In this document: piece by piece, positions 43,395 through 51,352 of the stretch
Layout: every line of letters begins with the position of its first letter
Position numbering within the stretch: the stretch's first letter is position 1
DNA from: Paracoccaceae bacterium
GTDB lineage: Bacteria; Pseudomonadota; Alphaproteobacteria; Rhodobacterales; Rhodobacteraceae
Assembly: GCA_028874915.1 (NCBI GenBank)
Contig: JAPPHA010000077.1
Coordinates: 34,346 to 85,697 of the forward strand
DNA length: 51,352 bases
Direction of reading: 5' to 3'
Translations under genes and position numbers: made by a program
The notes under the pieces: model-generated
Seen by the model: the letters and a program-made list of their open reading frames with translations, nothing else
The model's database searches: none
What the model was told of the DNA's origin: nothing

Positions 43395-43424
43395 AGATTT
43401 CGTTCAATCCGGTCCGGCTTCAAG
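43395..43424 (-). promoter_or_regulatory. Possible sigma-32 (heat-shock) promoter of clpA
   Basis: On the minus strand CCCTTGAAG gives an exact -35 core (CTTGAA, 43419-43424). After a 16-base spacer, CGAAATCT (43395-43402) partly matches the -10 consensus CCCCATnT, with mismatches at three positions. It lies about 70-100 bases before the clpA start. ClpA-family genes are often heat-shock controlled. The -10 box is weak, so this is a candidate only. Confidence 0.3.
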
Positions 43425-43449
43425 GGCTTTTTTCGGTTGGCGGCCCCAG

Positions 43450-43476
43450 ATTCGGCCTATTCGGCCCTTTCGGCCC
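43450..43476. repeat. Three 9-base direct repeats, WTTCGGCCY
   Basis: ATTCGGCCT, ATTCGGCCC and TTTCGGCCC follow one another without gaps between the gloB stop and the clpA promoter region. Two partial copies (TTTCGGTTG, ATTTCCGAT) flank them. They may be slippage products or spaced protein-binding sites. No further copies were noticed nearby. Confidence 0.4.
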
Positions 43477-43510
43477 ATTTCCGATCGACTTGACGGGTTC
43501 GGAACTGCCG

Positions 43511-44278
43511 TCAGAAGTTGTCCTTGCGGGTTCGGAGTTCAGCGAAGACATCGACATCTGCTGCCGATTCCATCCCAAGTGCCGCCTTCATCTCCGGCAG
43601 GTGGCACCGCAGGAACGGATTCGTCATCCGTTCGGCCCCAAGTGGGGAGGGGACCGTCGGGGACCGGGCCGAACGCATTTTCCGGACCCATTCGGCCCGT
43701 TCCTGAACGTGAGGATTGTCGGGCTCCACGCTGAGAGCGAAACGCGCGTTCGACTCCGCGTATTCGTGGCCGGAGCAGATCCGCATCGTGTCTAGCATCG
43801 GCCCGAACTTCGCGAGGCTTCGGTACATCATTTCGAATGACCCCTCAAAAACCCGGCCGCATCCGAGCATCATCAGGCTGTCGCCCGTGAACGCCCAGTC
43901 TTCGTCGGCAAAGACATAGGCGATGTGGCCGATCGTATGACCGGAGACATCAATCACCTTGGCTTCCTGCCCGGCAACGGCAATCCTGTCGCCGTCGGAG
44001 ACGGCGCTGTCGAGCGGCGGAAGGCGGCGTGCGTCTTCAGCGTTTCCCACTACGATCGCGCCCGTCTCGGACCGAAGGGCGGCAACGCCCTCCACATGGT
44101 CCAGATGGTGGTGAGTCAAAAGGATCTGGTGAAGGGGAAGTTCCATCCTGGCGAGAACGTCGACGACAGGGGCTGCATCGGGAACGTCAACGACGGCAGT
44201 TTTTCCGGATTCCCGATCCTGAAGCAAATAGGCATAATTGTCGGCGCGGCAGGGAATAACGGTGACTTCGATGGGCAT
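43511..44278 (-). CDS. gloB: Hydroxyacylglutathione hydrolase (glyoxalase II)
   Basis: A 255-residue binuclear metallohydrolase. It begins MPIEVTVIPCRADNYAYLLQ, the usual glyoxalase II start. THHHLDHVEG (His56, His58, Asp60, His61) and SGHTIGHIAYVF are the metal sites, FTGDSLMMLGCGRVFEG and SGHEYAESNARFAL complete them, and NPFLRCHLPEMK is the C-terminal signature. It hydrolyses S-lactoylglutathione to lactate and glutathione in methylglyoxal detoxification. The frame continues upstream to 44371 but ATG 44278 fits the family. It is divergent from the methyltransferase gene, an arrangement seen in many alphaproteobacteria, with only 72 bases between starts. Confidence 0.95.
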   Translation of the reverse strand: MPIEVTVIPCRADNYAYLLQDRESGKTAVVDVPDAAPVVDVLARMELPLHQILLTHHHLDHVEGVAALRSETGAIVVGNAEDARRLPPLDSAVSDGDRIAVAGQEAKVIDVSGHTIGHIAYVFADEDWAFTGDSLMMLGCGRVFEGSFEMMYRSLAKFGPMLDTMRICSGHEYAESNARFALSVEPDNPHVQERAEWVRKMRSARSPTVPSPLGAERMTNPFLRCHLPEMKAALGMESAADVDVFAELRTRKDNF

Positions 44279-44350
44279 GGTCTTTTCTGGCTCTCTGGCT
44301 AGTCTTGGTCGGTTGCGCCATGAGTGTGTCGGAACGCGCAGGTAGACGCA

Positions 44351-45199
44351 ATGCATCTGGATGTCGGACAAATCCGGACGTTCTACGACGAAACCGCGCT
44401 CGGCCGGATGGCGCGGCGAATCCTCTCGGAACGAATTCGGCAGCTGTGGACGGACACGCGGGGCCAGACGGTGGCCGGCTTCGGATTCGCGCCGCCCGTT
44501 CTTCGACCCTTTCTCGCGTCATCGAGGCGGGCATTGTGCCTGATGCCTGCGCAACAGGGAGTCTTTCCCTGGCCGCGGCCCGACCATACCGGCCGCCCGT
44601 CCGATCGCTCGTCCACGTCCGATGTGCCCGGCACATGGGAAGAGGGAAACCGTTCGGTCCTGGTCGATGAAACCCGATGGCCGTTGGCAACAGGAATGAT
44701 CGATCGGCTGGTCGTGCTGCACGGACTTGAGACCTGCGACAGCCCCGCGGCACTTATCGATGAGATCTGGCGGGTCCTGGGCCCGGGCGGCCGGGTGACT
44801 TTCGTGGTTCCCAATCGATCCGGACTGTGGGCCCGGCGGGATGTAACGCCATTCGGATTCGGGCGTCCCTACAGCCTGATGCAGCTGGAGTCGCTTCTCC
44901 AAAGCCGCCGGTTTCACCCCGAAAAGCGAATCTCGGCTCTCTACATGCCGCCAGTCCACAAGCCCTTCTGGATCCGCACGGCTCGATTCTGGGAACGATT
45001 CAGCCATCAGTTTCCCCTTCCACTTGCCGCAGGGGTCCTGATCGTCGAAGCAAGCAAACGCCAGCATGCTCCGGCGCTTCCGGGTCTGGGCGAGGCGGTT
45101 CGAAAACCGCTCGAGGCGCTTGATGGCATCATGAAGCCGGCTGGCGGACCCGTATCCGGGCGGAGTAGCCGAAACCGAGTCAAGAAAGGGATCGGCTGA
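44351..45199 (+). CDS. SAM-dependent methyltransferase (class I), divergent from gloB
   Basis: About 282 residues. It starts MHLDVGQIRTFYDETALGRM, a typical opening of the gloB-linked methyltransferases. TVAGFGFAPPVLRPFL replaces the canonical GxGxG motif I. DRLVVLHGLETCDSPAALID corresponds to motif IV and EIWRVLGPGGRVTFVVPNR to the post-II strand and loop. The C-terminal 70 residues are basic (SGRSSRNRVKKGIG). The substrate is unknown. ATG 44351 is preferred to the longer frame from 44324 because it gives the family start. No operon partner follows; the atp promoter region begins right after. Confidence 0.8.
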   Translation: MHLDVGQIRTFYDETALGRMARRILSERIRQLWTDTRGQTVAGFGFAPPVLRPFLASSRRALCLMPAQQGVFPWPRPDHTGRPSDRSSTSDVPGTWEEGNRSVLVDETRWPLATGMIDRLVVLHGLETCDSPAALIDEIWRVLGPGGRVTFVVPNRSGLWARRDVTPFGFGRPYSLMQLESLLQSRRFHPEKRISALYMPPVHKPFWIRTARFWERFSHQFPLPLAAGVLIVEASKRQHAPALPGLGEAVRKPLEALDGIMKPAGGPVSGRSSRNRVKKGIG

Positions 45200-45351
45200 C
45201 CGTCGCTCGACCGTGCGCGTGACGCGGGGCAGGCCAGTCCGAATTCCCGGCCGACAACTCGGCCCTTCCGTCAGGATTTCCGTGGTTCTCCCGCGACCCG
45301 GCCGTGATTTCGAATCAGCCGATCTTGTGTCGGGATTCCCACAACCGCGTG

Positions 45352-45381
45352 TTGCGGCGCGTCAAACGCCTATGCTATCAC
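45352..45381 (+). promoter_or_regulatory. Possible sigma-70 promoter of the atp operon
   Basis: TTGCGG (45352-45357) and TATCAC (45376-45381) are separated by 18 bases and lie about 112 bases before the atpH start, in the 293-base gap after the methyltransferase gene. Both boxes are imperfect. Nothing else gene-like is seen in this gap. An AAGGA (45483-45487) six bases before the GTG start is the atpH ribosome-binding site. Confidence 0.3.
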
Positions 45382-45492
45382 CGCGCCGGTTTTCGCGGCG
45401 TTCCGCCCACTGCGGCTAGGATGTGGCAGGTTGGTCCTCCACCGGTCGTCCAAGGCCAAGGCAAGGTGGCCTCCTCAAAGTGAAGGATCATT

Positions 45493-46062
45493 GTGCCCGA
45501 ATCGGTTTCAATAACTGCCGGGATTGCATCACGTTACGCCACCGCGCTTTTTGACCTTGCGAAGGAGGCCGATGCTCTGACCGGAGTCGAGAGCGACCTC
45601 GACTCTCTGGCGGCGGCGTTGGACGTCAGTCCGGATCTCGCGGCACTGATCGAATCACCCGTTTACACACGCGATGAACAGTCAGGAGCCATGGTCGCAC
45701 TGGCCCGTCGGATGGGACTCAGCGAATTGGTGACAGGGGCCCTTGGTGTGATGGCCGAAAACCGGCGCCTGTTCGTACTCCCGAAGGTCATCGAATTGGT
45801 CCGGGCGATGATGGCCGCCGAAAAGGGTGAAGTGACAGCAAAGGTCTCTGCCTCGAAGCCATTGACGGCCGCCCAGAAGGACCGGCTTACGGCCGAACTG
45901 GGCACCGCACTCGGGGATTCGGCGCAAAGTGTCAGGATCGAACAGGATGTCGATGAGGGACTGGTCGGCGGCTTGGTGATCCGGGTGGGCTCAAGAATGG
46001 TTGACAGTTCGATCCGGTCACGGCTGTCGAGGCTTCAAAATGCAATGAAAGAGGTCGGTTGA
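45493..46062 (+). CDS. atpH: ATP synthase F1 delta subunit
   Basis: A 189-residue delta subunit, which links the F1 head to the peripheral stalk. [20 protein letters not shown] at the N-terminus is the family signature. [20 protein letters not shown] precedes the AEVTVA-like strand, here [40 protein letters not shown] and [13 protein letters not shown] close the protein. It starts at GTG 45493 with AAGGA upstream. The TGA overlaps the atpA ATG by one base (TGATG). It is the first gene of the cluster, as normal in Alphaproteobacteria where Fo genes lie elsewhere. Confidence 0.95.
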   Translation: MPESVSITAGIASRYATALFDLAKEADALTGVESDLDSLAAALDVSPDLAALIESPVYTRDEQSGAMVALARRMGLSELVTGALGVMAENRRLFVLPKVIELVRAMMAAEKGEVTAKVSASKPLTAAQKDRLTAELGTALGDSAQSVRIEQDVDEGLVGGLVIRVGSRMVDSSIRSRLSRLQNAMKEVG

Positions 46063-47600
46063 TGGCGATCCAAGCAGCAGAAATTTCTGCTATTCTCAAG
46101 GACCAGATCCGGAACTTCGGCCAGGAGGCGGAGGTTGCCGAAATCGGACGCGTTCTGAGCGTCGGCGACGGAATTGCCCGTGTGCACGGCCTCGACAACA
46201 TCCAGGCCGGCGAGATGGTGGAATTCCCCGGTGGCATCCGCGGAATGGCGCTGAATCTGGAGGTCGACAATGTCGGTGTGGTCATCTTTGGCAGTGACCG
46301 CGACATTCGGGAGGGCGACACGGTTCGGCGGACAAACGCCATTGTCGATGTTCCCGTTGGCGACGCCTTGCTGGGACGGGTTGTCGACGCCCTCGGGCAG
46401 CCCATCGATGGCAAGGGAGCCATAGAGACCGATCTTCGCACGCAGGCCGATGTGAAGGCACCGGGGATCATTCCCCGGCGTTCAGTGCATGAGCCGATGG
46501 CGACCGGGTTGAAGTCCGTCGACAGTTTGATCCCCATCGGGCGCGGTCAGCGTGAACTGATCATCGGGGACCGGCAGACCGGCAAGACGGCGCTGGCGCT
46601 CGACACCATCCTCAACCAGAAGTCGTACAACGACGCGGCGGGCGACGACGAAAGCAAGAAACTTTACTGTGTCTATGTCGCCATAGGCCAGAAACGCTCA
46701 ACCGTTGCGCAGCTTGTCCGCAGGCTGGAGGAATCCGGCGCCATCGACTACTCGATTGTTGTGGCAGCCACCGCCTCCGATCCTGCACCAATGCAGTTTC
46801 TGGCGCCGTATTCGGCAACGGCCATGGCCGAACATTTCCGCGACAATGGCCGCCATGCACTGATCATCTATGACGACCTTTCCAAACAGGCCGTGGCCTA
46901 CCGGCAGATGTCGCTTCTGCTTCGTCGGCCACCCGGACGGGAGGCCTATCCCGGGGACGTCTTCTATCTGCACTCCCGATTGCTTGAGCGATCAGCCAAG
47001 CTCAATCCGGAACACGGCGCCGGTTCCCTGACCGCTTTGCCGATCATCGAAACCCAGGGTGGCGACGTATCCGCCTTCATTCCGACCAACGTCATTTCGA
47101 TTACCGATGGCCAGATTTTTCTGGAGACCGAACTTTTCTACCAGGGAATTCGTCCGGCAGTGAACACTGGCCTCTCGGTTTCGCGGGTCGGCTCGTCTGC
47201 CCAGACAAGCGCCATGAAGTCGGTAGCCGGGTCGGTGAAACTGGAACTCGCACAGTATCGCGAGATGGCGGCATTCGCACAGTTCGGTTCAGACCTTGAT
47301 GCTGCAACACAGGCGTTGCTCAACAGGGGTGCGCGGCTGACGGAACTTCTCAAGCAGCCGCAGTATTCCCCGCTGACAAACGCAGAACAGGTCATTGTCA
47401 TCTTTACCGGCACCCAGGGGTACCTTGATGGGATTGCGGTCAATGACGTCAGTCGTTTTGAGGCAGAACTCCTGATCCATGTCCGGAAGAACCATGCAGA
47501 CCTGCTTCAGGACATCACCGACAACGACCGCAAGGTTGCAGGGGAACTCGAAGACCGGATCAAGGCGATGGTCGAAAATTTCCTCAGGGATTTCGCCTGA
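46062..47600 (+). CDS. atpA: ATP synthase F1 alpha subunit
   Basis: A 512-residue alpha subunit forming the non-catalytic nucleotide sites of the F1 hexamer. [19 protein letters not shown] is the P-loop (residues about 170-188), [18 protein letters not shown] follows, and [18 protein letters not shown] contains the conserved Arg finger that completes the catalytic site of beta. [20 protein letters not shown] is also diagnostic. The start is ATG 46062, overlapping the atpH stop, rather than the in-frame TTG just before it. Length and motifs are those of a normal alpha subunit. Confidence 0.97.
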   Translation: MAIQAAEISAILKDQIRNFGQEAEVAEIGRVLSVGDGIARVHGLDNIQAGEMVEFPGGIRGMALNLEVDNVGVVIFGSDRDIREGDTVRRTNAIVDVPVGDALLGRVVDALGQPIDGKGAIETDLRTQADVKAPGIIPRRSVHEPMATGLKSVDSLIPIGRGQRELIIGDRQTGKTALALDTILNQKSYNDAAGDDESKKLYCVYVAIGQKRSTVAQLVRRLEESGAIDYSIVVAATASDPAPMQFLAPYSATAMAEHFRDNGRHALIIYDDLSKQAVAYRQMSLLLRRPPGREAYPGDVFYLHSRLLERSAKLNPEHGAGSLTALPIIETQGGDVSAFIPTNVISITDGQIFLETELFYQGIRPAVNTGLSVSRVGSSAQTSAMKSVAGSVKLELAQYREMAAFAQFGSDLDAATQALLNRGARLTELLKQPQYSPLTNAEQVIVIFTGTQGYLDGIAVNDVSRFEAELLIHVRKNHADLLQDITDNDRKVAGELEDRIKAMVENFLRDFA

Positions 47601-47701
47601 CCACAACAATCCGGGGACGCCCGGAGCCCCAGTTTCCGAGCTGAACGGGACATCGGGGCACCGACGGACGAACGGACGGAGGAACAGGGGAAAGCGACCG
47701 G

Positions 47702-48592
47702 ATGCCCAGCCTCAAAGACCTCAGGCTCAGGATCGAAAGCGTCAAGAACACGCGGAAGATCACCAAGGCCATGCAGATGGTGGCGGCCGCCAAGCTGCGG
47801 AAGGCTCAGGAATCCGCTGTCAATGCGCGCCCCTACGCCGAAGGGATCAACGGCGTCGTGAATGCGCTCACGGCATCGCTTGAAGGCTCCGACAACGCGC
47901 CGCCTCTCCTGAAAGGTACGGGCAGTGACCAGGTCCAACTGCTGGTAGCCATGTCGGCCGAGCGCGGTCTTTGCGGCAGTTTCAATTCGGCCATCGTGAA
48001 GCTGGTGCGGATCCGGGCACGGGAACTGATCGGGCGCGGCAAGACGGTCAAGATCATGACCGTCGGCAAGAAGGGGCGTGAACAGCTTCGCCGCGAATTC
48101 GAGGATTCGTTGATCGCCCATGTTGACCTGTCGCATGTCCGGACCGTCGGCTATGGAGAGGCCCAGGCGATTGCCGGCGAGATCACGGGACGATTTGACG
48201 CCGGGGAATTCGACGTCGCCACGATCTTTTTCAGTACGTTTCGTTCCGTGATTGTCCAGGAGCCGACGGCGCTACAGCTGATTCCAGCGATGACATCGCC
48301 ACCGGAGGATACGGCCCGGGGCGCAGAAAAAGGCTCCAGTTTTTATGAATTCGAGCCCGGGGAAGAGGAGATCCTGGACGGCCTGTTGCCTCGGGCTCTG
48401 ACCGCCCGGGTATTTGCAGCACTTCTTGAGAATGCCGCTTCGGAGCAGGGTTCGCGGATGACGGCGATGGACAGCGCAACACGGAACGCGGGTGACATGA
48501 TCGACAGGCTGACCATCGAGTTCAACCGATCCCGCCAGGCGGCGATCACCAAGGAACTGATCGAGATTATTTCGGGCGCCGAGGCGCTCTAG
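47702..48592 (+). CDS. atpG: ATP synthase F1 gamma subunit
   Basis: A 296-residue gamma subunit, the rotor shaft inside the alpha/beta ring. LKDLRLRIESVKNTRKITKA at the N-terminus and AMDSATRNAGDMIDRLTIEF near the C-terminus are the two coiled-coil signatures; MSAERGLCGSFNSAIVK is the conserved central motif. GGGGAAAG lies about 10 bases before ATG 47702. The 101 bases between atpA and atpG hold no other gene. It ends 15 bases before atpD. Confidence 0.96.
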   Translation: MPSLKDLRLRIESVKNTRKITKAMQMVAAAKLRKAQESAVNARPYAEGINGVVNALTASLEGSDNAPPLLKGTGSDQVQLLVAMSAERGLCGSFNSAIVKLVRIRARELIGRGKTVKIMTVGKKGREQLRREFEDSLIAHVDLSHVRTVGYGEAQAIAGEITGRFDAGEFDVATIFFSTFRSVIVQEPTALQLIPAMTSPPEDTARGAEKGSSFYEFEPGEEEILDGLLPRALTARVFAALLENAASEQGSRMTAMDSATRNAGDMIDRLTIEFNRSRQAAITKELIEIISGAEAL

Positions 48593-50047
<1,455 letters not shown>

Positions 50048-50115
50048 AGCCTCCGAACCGAGGCCTGAGAAAGACGCGAACCGGACCGGGGACTGGTGAG
50101 GGGAAGGGGAGACTG

Positions 50116-50517
50116 ATGGCCGATAGCATGGACTTTGAACTCCTCACGCCGGACCGTCGCCTGGTCCAATGCGCCGTAGAGGAGGTCGAGGTGCCGGGTA
50201 CGGAAGGCGACTTCACGGCGCTTCCTGGCCACATGCCCCTGATCACGGCACTTCGCCCAGGAACGCTTCGGATTCGGACGGATGGCAGCGAATCCCGCGA
50301 ATTCGTCCTTTCGGGAGGGTACGTGGAGATTTCGGCATCTTCGGCGACAGTTCTCGCCGAACAGGCCGTTGGGAAAGCCGAAGTCACGCGCGAGCGTCTC
50401 GATGCCTGGGTCAGCGACGCCCAACAGGGCGCCGAAGGCAAAATAGGCGTCGAAAAGGACCGTGCCGACAAGTACCTGAATGATATGCTTGCCTTGTCGC
50501 GATCGTCCGGAAACTAG
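50116..50517 (+). CDS. atpC: ATP synthase F1 epsilon subunit
   Basis: A 133-residue epsilon subunit that sits on the rotor and can inhibit ATP hydrolysis. FELLTPDRRLVQCAVEEVEV then PGTEGDFTALPGHMPLIT is the typical beta-sandwich start, and GGYVEISASSATVLAEQA the conserved mid-section. The C-terminal helical region (EVTRERLDAWVSDAQQGAE) is present but shorter than in E. coli, as is usual in this group. GGGGAG precedes ATG 50116. It is the last gene of the operon. Confidence 0.95.
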   Translation: MADSMDFELLTPDRRLVQCAVEEVEVPGTEGDFTALPGHMPLITALRPGTLRIRTDGSESREFVLSGGYVEISASSATVLAEQAVGKAEVTRERLDAWVSDAQQGAEGKIGVEKDRADKYLNDMLALSRSSGN

Positions 50518-51259
50518 AACGGACACAGACCCACCGGCAGTTGGATCTTGGCGACGGTGGTCGTTGTCCCGGACTACATGACGATTCCCTTGCGGGATGC
50601 GGAGCAGGTTTGGGGTTGCGGTTGTTCCCGTTGTGCGGGCTTGCCCCGGATAACCTGCTGGATGTTCGACACAAAGTTGGTATTGGAACTGATGTAAACA
50701 TCTACTCTATTGTTTTTCAATGTTTATTGGGGACTGGTCCTCGGACAGAATGATCGGTGGTAAGCGCTGAGGTTGCGTTTAGATCCGAAGCCGCACGCAG
50801 GTTTGCACGCAGCGGGCGTCCCGCGCCTGCCGCCAGCCAATCGTTCCGCGCTGGTCCATACGATCCGCCAGGCCGTGGAATCGCCCGAATTCCCTTCAGG
50901 AATTCAGAAAACGCTTAAGGGGCAATCCAAGCCGGCACGATCGAGGATCCTCCGGCCGATGCAGCGACCCGCGTCATATAACGTCTTTGATTCCTCGGCC
51001 CGATGGAGGCCTTTCGAACGGCCCCTCGTCACGGACTTTTCCCTGCACTGCGTTCCGAACGCCGCGATGTCGGCAACCGTTGGAAACGGTCGCGCCGGCG
51101 GAAGTGCGCCGGACCGCAGGTCCGGAACGGGCAACCCGGACTGACAGGGATTGACGCGGGAGGGGTGCGCGACGAGGTTCCTGCGGCGCCGGCGACGGAG
51201 AACGCCGAACCGAACCGTTTGGCACCGGAAGGCCGCCAGACGGCGGCGATTTATTGTGG
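50518..51259. other. About 740 bases after atpC with no supported gene
   Basis: A plus-strand frame at 50773-51144 is open but has no ribosome-binding site or recognisable sequence. The stretch contains an A/T-rich patch at 50680-50730 with the dyad GATGT-AA-ACATC (50691-50702), and a GAATTCC/GGAATTC pairing at 50887-50905. These could be a promoter-operator for a gene beyond the contig, or chance. No clear T-tailed terminator for the atp operon was found. Confidence 0.4.
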
Positions 51260-51352
51260 CGGCCGCGCCCCCCCCGGGGGGCCCGGGGGGCCCCGGCCCC
51301 CCCAACCCCCCCGGGGGGGGAAAAGAAATTTAGAAAAAAAGTGGGCAAAAAA
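51260..51352. other. Low-complexity contig end, probably artefactual
   Basis: Blocks of C and G homopolymers followed by an A-rich tail, mirroring the first 125 bases of the window. No gene-like sequence. Best treated as assembly noise. Confidence 0.8.

Noticed and set aside
50773-51144. 123-codon plus-strand open frame after atpC
   Set aside because: It lacks a ribosome-binding site and any family-like sequence, and lies next to the artefactual end.

Overview
The window reads as a fragment of a high-GC alphaproteobacterial chromosome. The ATP synthase F1 genes lie as atpH-A-G-D-C with no Fo genes attached. A gloB gene is divergent from a methyltransferase gene, clpA is present, and a MotA-like/OmpA-like envelope pair is present; this combination is common in Alphaproteobacteria. 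Species cannot be named from sequence alone. Both ends (about 1-125 and 51260-51352) are homopolymer-rich and look like assembly artefacts, so this is probably a complete contig.

Layout. 0.15-4.1 kb: an intact three-gene operon (glutamine-synthetase-like ligase, aldehyde dehydrogenase, iron-type alcohol dehydrogenase), probably for catabolism of an amine or amino alcohol. 4.3-9.6 kb: a decayed mobile island, mostly on the minus strand. It holds a ComEC-like fragment, an HNH-nuclease-like protein, an intact HigA antitoxin beside a frameshifted HigB, a fused SSB/MobF-relaxase remnant, a SLOG-type nucleotide-binding protein, a PD-(D/E)XK-type nuclease and two small unknown proteins. 10.1-15.7 kb: a minus-strand operon whose last two genes (threonine aldolase, IlvD/Edd dehydratase) are intact. 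Its upstream peptide/opine-type ABC transporter survives only as fragments, interrupted by a MazEF-like module and a Tn3-family transposase remnant. 15.9-21 kb: an intact GH4 glycosidase, a tryptophan-halogenase pseudogene, a phytanoyl-CoA-dioxygenase-like gene and remains of an aldose epimerase. 21.3-24.7 kb: a fused hydrolase-OsmC protein and an ABC exporter.

24.9-34.5 kb is a complete reductive pyrimidine-degradation island: preT-preA (dihydropyrimidine dehydrogenase), an N-carbamoyl-beta-alanine hydrolase, a dihydropyrimidinase, and an ABC importer (ATPase, two permeases, NMT1-type binding protein) likely to bring in the substrate. 34.6-40.9 kb: ChaC and the MotA/MotB-like pair. The MotB-like partner is enlarged to 1426 residues by tandem coiled-coil repeats of exactly 56 and 84 residues (8 and 12 heptads). 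41-45.2 kb: clpA, gloB and a methyltransferase. 45.5-50.5 kb: the atp operon.

The strongest signals beyond routine annotation are the heptad-phased repeat expansion, the clustering of pseudogenes (transporter, halogenase, epimerase, relaxase/SSB, higB) between intact metabolic blocks, and the uncharacterised HNH/HigA/SLOG/PD-(D/E)XK island. The decay pattern suggests recent relaxation of selection, as in a host-associated lineage, but that is inference. I did not find a convincing complete new defence or biosynthetic system.
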